Shown piece by piece: positions 8,703 to 17,723 of a DNA stretch of 64,000 nt. The notes under the pieces were generated by a model that was given only the letters and a program-made list of their open reading frames with translations, was not told where the DNA came from and ran no database searches. The first letter of the stretch is position 1, and every line of letters begins with the position of its first letter. This DNA is from JBCDHN01 sp964351855 (GTDB lineage Bacteria > Verrucomicrobiota > Verrucomicrobiia > Verrucomicrobiales > DEV007), in contig CAYGQD010000007.1 of assembly GCA_964351855.1 (NCBI GenBank), positions 9,375 to 73,374 on the forward strand, in the 5' to 3' direction. The position numbers and the translations under genes are program-made.

Positions 8703-10100
8703 ATGAAAACCTCCATTCCTGATCTCCTGGCCCGTCGGAAATTCCTCGCCCGTGGCGGCGCGGGCATCGGTGCCCTGGCTCTCGGCTCCCTCTTGCGCGA
8801 TTCCGCTTCGGCGACGCCCTCGCTTGAAGCCTATCGGCGCATCGCTCCCAAGGCCAAGAGCGTGATCTTCTTCCATTTCACCGGCGCCCCATCGCATCTC
8901 GATCTCTTCGATAACAAGCCGACCCTGCGGAAATACGATCGGCAACTCGCACCGAAAGAGCTGTTCGAAGGCAAACGATTCTCCTTCCTTCGTGGCCATC
9001 CCAAACTGCTCGGCTCACCTTACGAGTTCACCAAGCATGGCGAAGGCGGGAATGAGCTTTCCAGCCTGCTCCCGAAACTCGGCACCGTGGCGGACGATCT
9101 CTGCATCATCAAATCGATGCACACGACCGAATTCAATCACGCCCCGGCGCAGCTCTTCCTCCACACCGGCCTCAATCGCCAAGGCAATCCGTCGATCGGT
9201 TCCTGGACGACCTACGGGCTCGGCAGCGAATCAGACAACCTCCCCGCCTACGTGGTTTTCATGAAGGGCAATACTCCCGGCGCTGGAGCCAATTTGTGGA
9301 AATCCGGGTTTCTCCCTAGCGTTCATCAGGGCGTAAGGTTGCGGGGCGAAGGTGATCCGGTGCTGTTTCTCAATAACCCGAAGGGCGTTACTCCAGAGGA
9401 ACGCCGACGCACGCTTGATGCGATCGAAGCCCTCAATCAGGATAACTACCAGCTCGTCGGGGACCCCGAAATTCAGACCCGGATCGAGCAATACGAAATG
9501 GCGTTTCGGATGCAGTCTTCCGTGCCGGATCTGATCGACTTTTCGAATGAGAGCGAGGAAACACTGACGATGTATGGGAAAGGAGAATTCGCCGGACAAT
9601 GCCTCCAGGCGCGGAGGCTGGTGGAGCGCGGAGTCCGTTTTGTCGAGCTCTTCCACGGTGATTGGGACACGCACGCAAGTCAGAAAAATCGCCTCGCGAC
9701 CAACTGCAAGGACGTGGACCAGCCCATCACCGCCTTGATCAACGATTTGAAGCAACGCGGTCTTCTTGATCAGACGCTCGTCGTTTGGGGCGCCGAATTC
9801 GGGCGCACGCCGATGCTTCAGGGCGACGAATCCCCGGAAAAATGCGGTCGTGATCACCAGAAAGACGCCTTCACCGTCTGGATGGCCGGCGGCGGCGTCA
9901 AGGGAGGCATCACCCACGGAAGCACCAATGAACTTGGCAACGAAGTCGCGGAAAACCCGACCGAAGTGCGCGATCTCCACGCTACGATTCTCCATCAACT
10001 GGGGATCGATCACGAGAGGCTGACGTTCCGCTTTCAGGGATTCGATCAGCGACTGACCGGCGTGGAGAAGGCGACCGTGCTCAAGGAATTGCTGGTTTGA
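8703..10100 (+). CDS. DUF1501 protein, exported (Tat-like signal)
   Basis: A 465-aa protein starting with a twin-arginine-like leader (RRKFLARGGAGIGALALG, residues 11-28) followed by the DUF1501 fold, distantly related to the sulfatase/alkaline-phosphatase superfamily. Visible family blocks are VIFFHFTGAPSHLDLFD, HTTEFNHAPAQLFLHTG, VRFVELFHGDWDTH, WGAEFGRTPMLQG and GRDHQKDAFTVWMAGGGVKG. It sits 17 bases after the PSD1 gene, almost certainly in one transcript. The pair probably forms a functional unit, as in other PVC bacteria. Enzyme activity is unknown. A second DUF1501 gene without a PSD1 partner lies at 43503-44939. Confidence 0.92.
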   Translation: MKTSIPDLLARRKFLARGGAGIGALALGSLLRDSASATPSLEAYRRIAPKAKSVIFFHFTGAPSHLDLFDNKPTLRKYDRQLAPKELFEGKRFSFLRGHPKLLGSPYEFTKHGEGGNELSSLLPKLGTVADDLCIIKSMHTTEFNHAPAQLFLHTGLNRQGNPSIGSWTTYGLGSESDNLPAYVVFMKGNTPGAGANLWKSGFLPSVHQGVRLRGEGDPVLFLNNPKGVTPEERRRTLDAIEALNQDNYQLVGDPEIQTRIEQYEMAFRMQSSVPDLIDFSNESEETLTMYGKGEFAGQCLQARRLVERGVRFVELFHGDWDTHASQKNRLATNCKDVDQPITALINDLKQRGLLDQTLVVWGAEFGRTPMLQGDESPEKCGRDHQKDAFTVWMAGGGVKGGITHGSTNELGNEVAENPTEVRDLHATILHQLGIDHERLTFRFQGFDQRLTGVEKATVLKELLV

Positions 10101-10151
10101 CGGGGAGAATTTAAGCGCAGGCGCCAAAGTTGGGGTAGGGTCGCGCGCTCG

Positions 10152-11150
10152 ATGAGTCTCCACCTCCAGGTCCTCGGAAATCCCGGGCGCGACAACGCGC
10201 TCTGGGTAAAGGTTGATACCGGTCAGCGTATCGTCAGCTTGCTCTTCGACTGTGGGCAGGGCGTTCTCGGGCGATTGGGCGGATCCGAAGTGAAGGAGAT
10301 CGATCACGTCTTCTTTTCCCACTTCCACATGGACCACATTGCGGGGTTCGATTCCTTCTTCCGGGCGAACTTCAATCGCGAGACGAAGCCAATACGGCTG
10401 TGGGGCCCACCGCAGACGATCGAGATCATGGAGCATCGTTTCCGGGGCTTTTGGTGGAACCTGCATCACGATCAACCGGGAACCTGGGACGTGGCGGAGG
10501 TTCACTCGGATCGGGTGGAGAACCGCCGCTTTTTGACGGCGAACGCGTTTCGGAATCCCGAGGAACGGGAACCACGGTCGGTCGATGCGGAGGGTGAAAT
10601 CTTGAGCGACCCGGATTTCACGGTGCGAGCGATTACGCTGCTTCACCACGGGCCTTCGCTGGGGTTTCTGGTGCGGGAACACCCTCGGCTCAACATTGAT
10701 CCGGCGAAGCTCCAGGCCAGCGGACTGCGACCGGGTCCGTGGGTCAAAGCGCTCAAAGAAGGAGCGGATGCGATTGAGATCGATGGAAAAGCACTCAATC
10801 CGGAGGCGCTCCGAGCTGATTTACTGGTGGAGACGCCGGGAGAATCGGTGGCGTATTTGACGGATTTTTTGCTCGATGAACCGACTCATGAGCGACTCCG
10901 AGTTTGGCTCCAGAATTGCGACACTCTGATTTGCGAAGCGCAATATCAACACGCGGACGCGGATTTGGCGACGCGCAATCACCACGCAACGACGCGTCAA
11001 GTGGGCGAACTGGCTCAAGCCGCTGGAGTTGGTCGGCTACTCCTCTTTCACCTCTCCCAGCGTTATCGTCCGGAAGCCTGGCTGCAGATGCTCAAGGAAG
11101 CGCGCACGGCCTTCCCCAAGACGAAGTTTCCGGGACACTGGAAGTTGTGA
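10152..11150 (+). CDS. Metallo-beta-lactamase-fold hydrolase, RNase Z-like
   Basis: A 332-aa metallo-beta-lactamase superfamily protein. The zinc motif HxHxDH is clear (SHFHMDHIAGFDSFF, His57-His59-Asp61-His62). Later metal-binding regions are LLHHGPSLGFLV, the AYLTDF segment and EAQYQHADADLATRNHHAT. A terminal FHLSQRY resembles the last His of RNase Z/arylsulfatase-type enzymes. This layout (no signal peptide, long His-rich C-terminal third) matches the RNase Z/ElaC branch, so a tRNA 3'-processing or phosphodiesterase role is possible but not shown. It is transcribed with the DUF1501 gene upstream (51-base gap) and meets the permease gene tail to tail. Confidence 0.8.
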   Translation: MSLHLQVLGNPGRDNALWVKVDTGQRIVSLLFDCGQGVLGRLGGSEVKEIDHVFFSHFHMDHIAGFDSFFRANFNRETKPIRLWGPPQTIEIMEHRFRGFWWNLHHDQPGTWDVAEVHSDRVENRRFLTANAFRNPEEREPRSVDAEGEILSDPDFTVRAITLLHHGPSLGFLVREHPRLNIDPAKLQASGLRPGPWVKALKEGADAIEIDGKALNPEALRADLLVETPGESVAYLTDFLLDEPTHERLRVWLQNCDTLICEAQYQHADADLATRNHHATTRQVGELAQAAGVGRLLLFHLSQRYRPEAWLQMLKEARTAFPKTKFPGHWKL

Positions 11151-11159
11151 ACGGCTTTG

Positions 11160-12485
11160 CTACGACCGGTGTTCGTGTTTGAGAGCCAGGCGGTAGACAA
11201 GATAGCCGACGACCAGCGTCAGCATTCCCCAGAGCATTTCTGAGGTGCGATCCATCGCAAAGACAATCAGCATGAAGAGGCTGGCAATCAGGTAGATCAG
11301 CGGAGTGATCGGATAGCCCCAGGTGCGATAAGGGCGATCGGCATCCGGACGCTTGCGCCGCAGAACAAACAAGCCCACCACCACCAATAGGGAAGAAAGA
11401 AAAATCAACGCCTGAATATAGTAGATCAAGCTCTCGAACGAAGTCTGCCAGATGAGGATCACCACGACGATCGATTGAAGAATAATGGCATAAGCCGGTG
11501 CACCGTGCTGATTCCGACTGGCAAGGAACCCGAAAATTCGATAATCCTCCGCGATCACCTGAGTCACCCTCGGCCCCGCCCAAATCATTGAGCTGATTGT
11601 CGAAATGAGTCCGAAACTGATCAACAAGCCCATCAACCTCCCACCTTGATCCCCAAAGATATGCTGCGCCGCAACGAAACCCACTTTCTCTCCGGACTGC
11701 GCCATCTCTGCAACCGGGGCGGCATAGAGAAACGCCGTATTCAACCCGATATAGAGCAGGGTGACAAAAGCCGTCCCCACCACCAGGGCCAACGGTACGT
11801 TCCTCCCGGGATTCTTCACTTCCCCGGCAATATAGGCAGCCGCATTCCATCCGCTATAGGCATACATCACGTAAAAAAGAGAAAGAGCGAAGGCAGGCTG
11901 AAAGATGAGCTCAAAATCGCCACTCTTGGGAAAAAACGTCAGCCCCTGGCCCGTCCCGAGAACAAAGGCAGCCACCGTCAACACCAGAATCAAGAGGACC
12001 TTTCCGATGGTGAAGCCGACTTGAAAGCGACTCGCGATCCGCACCCCGAAGAGATGAATCACGGTTACCAGGATCACCAGGGCGATGGCAGAACCCTTTG
12101 GCGTGATCCAGGACACACCATCACCGGCTGGGAAGATCTCCGCGAAGTATTCACCAAAGGCAAAGCCCGCCGCTGCAATCGGCGCACCAAACCCGACCGT
12201 CACTGAAACCCAACCGCTCAAGAAGCCCATCAGCGGATGAAAGGACTCTGAGAGCAGATGGTATTCTCCCCCACTCCTGGGCATCATCGCCGCCAGTTCT
12301 CCATAACAAACCGCGCCACAAAAGGCCAGTACCCCACCAACCAGCCAGAGTAAGATAATCGGGAAGCCGGAGGGAATCTCTGCGACCTGAAAGCCAAGAC
12401 TGGTAAATACCCCAACCCCAACCATGTTCGCCACGACGATGGCAGTGGCGGTGAGAAAGGAGACTTGGCGTGTGGATTGACTCAT
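11160..12485 (-). CDS. APC-family amino-acid permease
   Basis: A 441-aa integral membrane protein with about 12 hydrophobic segments and the APC-superfamily entry motif (ATAIVVANMVGVGVFTSLG, residues 13-31). The helix-6-type segment LFYVMYAYSGWNAAAYIAGE and the GMLTLVVGYLVYRLALKHE tail fit the amino acid-polyamine-organocation family, closest in look to L-type (LAT-like) exchangers. Predicted role is inner-membrane transport of amino acids. The substrate cannot be read. It is monocistronic, converging on the MBL-fold gene with 9 bases between stops, and divergent from the lipoprotein-like gene. Confidence 0.9.
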   Translation of the reverse strand: MSQSTRQVSFLTATAIVVANMVGVGVFTSLGFQVAEIPSGFPIILLWLVGGVLAFCGAVCYGELAAMMPRSGGEYHLLSESFHPLMGFLSGWVSVTVGFGAPIAAAGFAFGEYFAEIFPAGDGVSWITPKGSAIALVILVTVIHLFGVRIASRFQVGFTIGKVLLILVLTVAAFVLGTGQGLTFFPKSGDFELIFQPAFALSLFYVMYAYSGWNAAAYIAGEVKNPGRNVPLALVVGTAFVTLLYIGLNTAFLYAAPVAEMAQSGEKVGFVAAQHIFGDQGGRLMGLLISFGLISTISSMIWAGPRVTQVIAEDYRIFGFLASRNQHGAPAYAIILQSIVVVILIWQTSFESLIYYIQALIFLSSLLVVVGLFVLRRKRPDADRPYRTWGYPITPLIYLIASLFMLIVFAMDRTSEMLWGMLTLVVGYLVYRLALKHEHRS

Positions 12486-12566
12486 ATGGTATTGGTCGTG
12501 AATTCTAGCTGTTTTGGTCCTTTATTATGTTCCAACAGGTAGTAGGGTCGCACAACGAAACGAATC

Positions 12567-13736
12567 ATGAAATTTGCGCGTCTTCTTTTGGTGGTGGTCT
12601 CTCTTTCTTGTTTCACGCAATGCCGAGATACGGGCTCGGGCGGGTTTGGCTTCCAAACTCCTGCTCCATTCGGCAAGAAAGCGAAAAAATCTCAGAACCT
12701 GAGCAAGGCGGCTCCCGCCACTTCAGGCCGAGCGGCAAATCCATTGGATGATACAGCTCGGTTTCTCGCGGGAATGTCCGGAGGAATGGGCTCATCGCTG
12801 TCGGGTCTGCGGAGCTCGTCCGCTTGGCAACAACATCAATCGAGCATGGATCGGATGTTTGATACCTTTGCCCGCTCTCGTCAGGCATCGATTTCCAACT
12901 GGCAAAGTTCCGAATTGGGCGATGTCAGCAATCGCAATGTCTTCTATCCTTTTGGTGGCCCCGACTATCTCTACGCCCACACCTTTTTCCCTCGGGCGAG
13001 CCGGTATGTGCTCGTAGGCTTGGAGCCGGTGGGTTCTATCCCAACGATTGATGCGCTCTCCGCTCCAGATCTTGATTCCAGCCTGAACAACCTCCGGACA
13101 TCAATGAGTTCAGCAACAAACTACAGCTACTTTATCACGAAAGACATGCGGGCGGACCTCTCTCGCACCAGCATTCGCGGAACCTTGCCGATTGTCATGA
13201 CCTTCATGGCTCGCACCGGTCATCGCATTCAATCGGTCAATCTCATCAACAGTCCGGCACCCGGCTTTCATATCCTGGCCGATGGACCGAGTGGCGGCCA
13301 GAAGAGCGTCTATTATTTTCAGAAGGATCTTTCGAACAGTGGGATCTCCGGCAATAGCAGCTTCTTGAGTTTCGTCACCAGCGCCGGCGCACCGACGACC
13401 TTCTTAAAGAGTGCTTCTTATCTCATGCACCAAAACGGTTTCTCGAACATTCGGAACGCAATCTTGAGCCAAAGCTACGCGGTGGTTCAAGATCCTTCCG
13501 GAGTTCCGTTCGGGGCGTTGGCGGATCGCGGCTACCAAGTCCGGCTTTACGGTCAGTATTCCGGGACGCTCGACATCTTCCGTGAACACTTTCAGTCGGA
13601 TTTGGCTCAAGGGTATCAAAGCCCGCAGTTTCGGGTCAAACCGTTGCCCTTCGGGGTCGGCTACCGTCAAACTTCGTTGATCGTGGCAAAACGCGGATCC
13701 GGCAGTACAGCGGACCTCTTTTTGACACAGAACTAG
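12567..13736 (+). CDS. Exported protein of unknown function, possible lipoprotein
   Basis: Not recognised. A 389-aa protein with an N-terminal hydrophobic segment (KFARLLLVVVSLSCFTQC) ending in a Cys that could act as a loose lipobox, followed by a Ser/Gly/Lys-rich linker to about residue 60. The rest looks globular, with several aromatic-rich strands such as VFYPFGGPDYLYAHTFFP and VRLYGQYSGTLDIF, which suggests a periplasmic or surface soluble domain. No catalytic signature stands out. The gene has its own upstream region (divergent from the permease) and is followed by an Nramp-like transporter after about 120 bases. There is no evidence for joint function. Confidence 0.75.
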   Translation: MKFARLLLVVVSLSCFTQCRDTGSGGFGFQTPAPFGKKAKKSQNLSKAAPATSGRAANPLDDTARFLAGMSGGMGSSLSGLRSSSAWQQHQSSMDRMFDTFARSRQASISNWQSSELGDVSNRNVFYPFGGPDYLYAHTFFPRASRYVLVGLEPVGSIPTIDALSAPDLDSSLNNLRTSMSSATNYSYFITKDMRADLSRTSIRGTLPIVMTFMARTGHRIQSVNLINSPAPGFHILADGPSGGQKSVYYFQKDLSNSGISGNSSFLSFVTSAGAPTTFLKSASYLMHQNGFSNIRNAILSQSYAVVQDPSGVPFGALADRGYQVRLYGQYSGTLDIFREHFQSDLAQGYQSPQFRVKPLPFGVGYRQTSLIVAKRGSGSTADLFLTQN

Positions 13737-13859
13737 CCAAGTCTCCACGTTTCAGGCCAGAGGCAGAAAGAACCGGGCAAAAGAACCGTGTTGGGTTCGC
13801 TTGACGAGTCCCCGCGCTTCCCTACAATCGCGGGTCTACGCAGCATCATTTCAAGCCCC

Positions 13860-15536
13860 ATGGATTCCAACAAACTTGCCGAAGAGCGCGCCGAACTGGC
13901 GAAAATTAACGAAAAACCGTTTTTCCAACGCCTCGGCTATTACTCGAGGCGATCCGGCCCCGGCTGGCTCCAAGGCGCGATCACCCTCGGCGGCGGTTCG
14001 CTCGCGGGAGCCATGTATCTGGGCGTGTTCATGGGATACAACATGATGTGGATCCAGCCTCTGGCGATGATCCTGGGCGTGGTGATGTTGAGCGCGATTG
14101 CTTACGTCACCCTCAGCACCGGGCAACGTCCGTTTCGGGCCATCAACGAGAATGTGTCTCCGGTCTTAGGCTGGGCCTGGCTCATCGCGGCGCTGATGGC
14201 GAACATTGTCTGGTGCATGCCCCAGTTCGCCCTGGGAACAGCCGCCCTTCAGCAAAACCTGGGCGTAAAGTTACCCACTGCGGTGATCTGTCTGGTGCTT
14301 CTCGTCCTCGCATTTATCGTGAACTATTTCTATGAGAGCGGCAGCCAAGGGATCAAAAAGTTCGAGCTGATTCTCAAGATCATGGTGGGAATCGTGGTGC
14401 TTTCATTCTTTGGCGTGGTCGTGGCGTTGGCCAGTTCCGGAGCCCTGGACTGGGCTGCCATTTTCAAAGGTATGATCCCGAATTTGAGCCTCTTCGGCAA
14501 TCCTGCCCCGACCTACACCGGCCCGATCATGGCCACGGGCGAATTTTCCCAATATTGGACGGACAAGATCAACTCCAGCCAGCGAGACATTATGATCACC
14601 GCCTTCGGCACCGCTGTGGGGATCAACATGACCTTCCTCCTCCCCTATTCCATGTTGAAGAAAGGCTGGGGAACGGAGCACCGCCCTCTCGCGATCGTCG
14701 ATCTCTCGATTGGACTGATTGTTCCGTTCGTTCTCGCTACCGGTTGTGTCGTCATCGCCGCTGCTTCCCAGTTTCACACGAAGTACGCCGACGTCCTCGA
14801 CGAACAAGGAAACGTGCTCGTGGAAATGCAAAACGGGTTCAACGGCGTCGCCGATGGGCGGATCAAGGCGGAACTCGGTGCCGAGAAGTTTGCCGCTCTT
14901 GATCAAGAACAGCTCAACGCGGCCCGGGCGAGCCTTCCTTTGGCCGACAAACAAATCGCCGCGATGCTGGTGAAGCGGGACAATTTTAAGCTGGCGAGCG
15001 CGCTGGAACCACTGACCGGAACGGCCGTGGCCCAAATCGTCTTTGGGGTTGGAGTCCTGGGAATGGCGCTGTCCACTATCATCATTCTCATGTTGATCAA
15101 CGGCTTCACCTTCTGTGAGATGTTCAACAGACCCGGCGATCGCAAGCTCCACCTCACTGGTGCGGCGGTAGCTGGAATCGCCGGCTTCTTTGGCCCCTTC
15201 CTGTGGGGAAATGACAATGCGAAAGCGGCGCTGGCCGTCCCCACATCGATCATCGGTTTCAGCATGTTGCCGATCGCCTACTTCACGTTCCTCCTGCTCA
15301 TGAACAGCAAGAAGGTGCTGGGAGAACACATGCCAAAAGGGAAGAGCAAGATTCTCTGGGACGTGCTCATGGCGGTCTCAACAATCGTGGCCACGACGGG
15401 CTCCATCTGGGTGCTCAACAGCAAGGGAACCGTCGGCAAGATCGGCATCGCGGTGTTGATCTCTCTCTTCATCCTCGGACTGTTCAGCTTCCTCGCGAAG
15501 AATCGGGCCTACGAGGCTAGCAAAAAAACCTCGTAG
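13860..15536 (+). CDS. Nramp-family divalent metal transporter, divergent
   Basis: A 558-aa polytopic inner-membrane protein. The ATG at 13860 (MDSNKLAEERAELAKINEKP) is preferred over an upstream GTG at 13788. Helix 1 carries GAITLGGGSLAGAMYLG where canonical Nramp proteins have the metal-binding DPGN motif, so this belongs to the divergent Nramp-related branch found in PVC and other bacteria. A hydrophilic loop (about residues 305-380, rich in Glu/Lys/Asp) interrupts the helices. The tail is FILGLFSFLAKNRAYEASKK. Likely substrates are Mg2+ or Mn2+. The loss of DPGN makes classical Mn/Fe import uncertain. A degenerate copy of its 3' end lies about 270 bases downstream. Confidence 0.82.
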   Translation: MDSNKLAEERAELAKINEKPFFQRLGYYSRRSGPGWLQGAITLGGGSLAGAMYLGVFMGYNMMWIQPLAMILGVVMLSAIAYVTLSTGQRPFRAINENVSPVLGWAWLIAALMANIVWCMPQFALGTAALQQNLGVKLPTAVICLVLLVLAFIVNYFYESGSQGIKKFELILKIMVGIVVLSFFGVVVALASSGALDWAAIFKGMIPNLSLFGNPAPTYTGPIMATGEFSQYWTDKINSSQRDIMITAFGTAVGINMTFLLPYSMLKKGWGTEHRPLAIVDLSIGLIVPFVLATGCVVIAAASQFHTKYADVLDEQGNVLVEMQNGFNGVADGRIKAELGAEKFAALDQEQLNAARASLPLADKQIAAMLVKRDNFKLASALEPLTGTAVAQIVFGVGVLGMALSTIIILMLINGFTFCEMFNRPGDRKLHLTGAAVAGIAGFFGPFLWGNDNAKAALAVPTSIIGFSMLPIAYFTFLLLMNSKKVLGEHMPKGKSKILWDVLMAVSTIVATTGSIWVLNSKGTVGKIGIAVLISLFILGLFSFLAKNRAYEASKKTS

Positions 15537-16289
15537 GGAGGTATTCCTCGTCATCCCGTAAACGGAATAGGCGACTACGATTCTTTACGATTCGCTCACC
15601 TCCGGCCTCGCGTCGGAGGAGGATCACGCTCACCACATTCCCTGGTGGGAGTCGAACCTTGACGATGTTGGTGCCATATCTCTTGGATCAGGCCGAGCTG
15701 ATCGCGGGATTGAGATAGCATCGCGGTGTTGATCTCCCTCTTCGTCCTCGGACGATTCAGCTTCCTCGCGAAGAATCGCCAAGGAAAACGCTTCGTAGTT
15801 CTTTTGGCTGATGGTTCCAGAGACCAGCCGTTGTTCGAGGGGAGTTCAACCAAACCGCCTGATCATCAGCCTCGAGTCGAGGCGAGGACCGAGTCCTGGA
15901 TCCATCGACTCTCGTGGATCAACAGGACTCGGCTCACTTCGAGATGCCAGCGACCACTCGGAAGCCGCGAAGCTGGAGGGGAGAGCCCCACCGCAAGGCA
16001 TCCGCTGGATTTGGATGTCTGGGGTGAGTCTTCATATCATCGAACGCTTGTTGTTTTCTGGTTTGGTGCCGTGTTCTGGTTTTCAGCGCCTTAGAAAAGT
16101 CGCCCTCATCCAAGGGATATACAATTCATTTATGATTTTTATAATATTTTGGATTCTAAGGGGGGATTTGCCGAATTTCGTCTTGTTAGGGTCATCCAGT
16201 TGGACTACTCTCGAACAGTTGTTGTAAAGTTTCTGAACAGCCCGTGGGATTCCGTGTGCTCTTCGGTGAACCGTTGATTTCGAGGATTG
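15537..16289. other. 750-base intergenic region with a decayed gene tail
   Basis: No complete gene is supported here. The stretch holds the imperfect copy of the Nramp gene 3' end (15720-15778). The sequence after it still reads as a short frame without stops but resembles nothing. An AT-rich patch at about 16120-16165 plausibly contains the promoter of the response-regulator gene that starts at 16290. The region looks like debris from a lost tandem gene. Confidence 0.6.
15720..15778 (+). pseudogene. Decayed copy of the Nramp gene 3' end
   Basis: The 59 bases match 15447-15505 at 55 positions by eye. They encode LISLFVLGRFSFLAKNR against LISLFILGLFSFLAKNR in the intact gene. Two of the four differences change residues in a way that keeps the membrane-helix character, which suggests a once-functional paralogue rather than a recent slip. 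The rest of the copy is not recognisable. Confidence 0.75.
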
Positions 16290-17723
16290 ATGGCTAAGCC
16301 TGCTAGAATTCTGTTGGTAGAGGATGAACCAACCGTGGGAAGGGTGACCCAACGCCTTCTCGAGAAGGAAGGCTATGAGGTCGAATGGGCGCATGACGGC
16401 ACCCAAGGCCTTGAGTTGGCGACCCATAACCCCGAATTCGATCTGGTCCTCTCCGATTTCCGGATGCCGGGTATGGGCGGACTGGAACTCTTGGAGCGGC
16501 TGCGCGAGCTTTATCCTCATTTGCCGGTCGTGCTGATGACGGCCCACGGAACATCCAGCTTAGCGATCGAAGCCACCCGCAAAGGCGCGTTCGATTACCT
16601 GCTCAAGCCTTACCAACCGGATGATCTCTATGACCTCGTGGCGAAGGGTTGCGAATCCGCGCGCCTCACCCGAAAGCGGGTCTCGATCGGTTCTCAGGAT
16701 CATGGGAAACCGGATTCCGACGCGATCATTGGCAACAGCCGAGCGATGCAGGAGCTCTACAAAGAGATGGGCAGGGTGACGGACAAAGTCGATGCGGTTC
16801 TGATTCGCGGCGAAGCCGGAACGGAGAAAGAATTGATCGCTCGATCCGTCTGGCAGCATAGCGATCGAGCCGATAAAACGTTCATCGCGGTGAATTGCGC
16901 CACCATCCCCGGTGAGATGCTGGAGAGCGAGTTGTTCGGTCACGAGAAAGGCGCGTTTCCGGGAGCCACCACCCGGCGAATCGGACGGATCGAACAAGCG
17001 GACCAGGGCACCCTCTTTCTCAATGAATTCGGCGAAGTCGCTCCCCACACCCAGGCGAAGTTGCTTCTTCTGCTTCAGCAAAACACGATCACGCGAGTCG
17101 GCGGGCAAGAAACGATCCCCGCGAAGGTGCGCTTAATCGTGGCGACGAGCCGAGAGCTGGAGCGAGCGATCGAGGAAACCGATGCCGTCGATCATTTCCT
17201 GATCCAGCTCAACGCCGCTCCGATCTCGATTCCCCCTCTCCGGGAACGCGGAGCCGATATTTCGCTGCTCGCGGTTTACTTTTTGGAACGCTTCTCCCGG
17301 GCGTTGGAGCTCCCGCTTCCAGAACTGGAACAAGCTGCCTTGCGACGCATTTGCCAATACCGCTGGCCAGGTAACACGACCGAGTTGGAGAGCGTGATCC
17401 GCAACATCCTTCTCCGCAGCCAGGGATACCCCATTTCCGCAGCGCTGGTCGAAGAGTTCCTGCGTGAAGCACCACTCGCGAAGTCCACAGACGGACTTGC
17501 CGTGGAACACCGCGTTCGCGAGTTGCTCCAGCAAGCGGAAGCCGGCGAGATCGAACGCATTTTCTCGATTCTTCAGGAGGAGTTCGAGCGGACGGTCTTC
17601 AGTGAGGCGATCAAGTTCACCCACGGCAACCAAAGCATGGTGTCCCGACTGTTGGGCGTGTCCCGAGTGACCTTGCGTGAGAAACTCGACAAGTATCAAC
17701 TGTTTCCCAAACGCGACGGATGA
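16290..17723 (+). CDS. NtrC-type response regulator with degenerate sigma-54 activator domain
   Basis: A 477-aa protein: receiver (1-122; acidic pair E11/D12, phospho-acceptor D56, T84, K106), AAA+ domain (145-395) and Fis-type HTH (about 440-470, NQSMVSRLLGVSRVTLREKL). The receiver looks intact. The AAA+ domain has lost its key residues: Walker A reads GEAGTEKE (174-181, Glu for Gly), the sigma-54 contact loop reads GAFPGA (221-226, Pro for Thr), and Walker B reads GTLFLNE (240-246, Asn for Asp). The arginine-finger stretch is AVDHFLIQLN (299-308) without arginines, and sensor II reads GNTTEL for the usual GNVREL. ATP-driven sigma-54 activation is therefore unlikely. A phosphorylation-controlled DNA-binding role is inferred. 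Start is the ATG at 16290. The stop overlaps the next start by four bases. No kinase gene is adjacent. Confidence 0.9.
   Translation: MAKPARILLVEDEPTVGRVTQRLLEKEGYEVEWAHDGTQGLELATHNPEFDLVLSDFRMPGMGGLELLERLRELYPHLPVVLMTAHGTSSLAIEATRKGAFDYLLKPYQPDDLYDLVAKGCESARLTRKRVSIGSQDHGKPDSDAIIGNSRAMQELYKEMGRVTDKVDAVLIRGEAGTEKELIARSVWQHSDRADKTFIAVNCATIPGEMLESELFGHEKGAFPGATTRRIGRIEQADQGTLFLNEFGEVAPHTQAKLLLLLQQNTITRVGGQETIPAKVRLIVATSRELERAIEETDAVDHFLIQLNAAPISIPPLRERGADISLLAVYFLERFSRALELPLPELEQAALRRICQYRWPGNTTELESVIRNILLRSQGYPISAALVEEFLREAPLAKSTDGLAVEHRVRELLQQAEAGEIERIFSILQEEFERTVFSEAIKFTHGNQSMVSRLLGVSRVTLREKLDKYQLFPKRDG

Noticed and set aside
9231..10682. A 483-residue minus-strand open frame
   Set aside because: It runs across the DUF1501 and MBL-fold genes in antisense, and its composition is that of a shadow frame.
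14403..15329. A 308-residue minus-strand open frame in the Nramp gene
   Set aside because: Antisense shadow rich in Asp/Glu/Arg/His; the plus-strand transporter is unambiguous.
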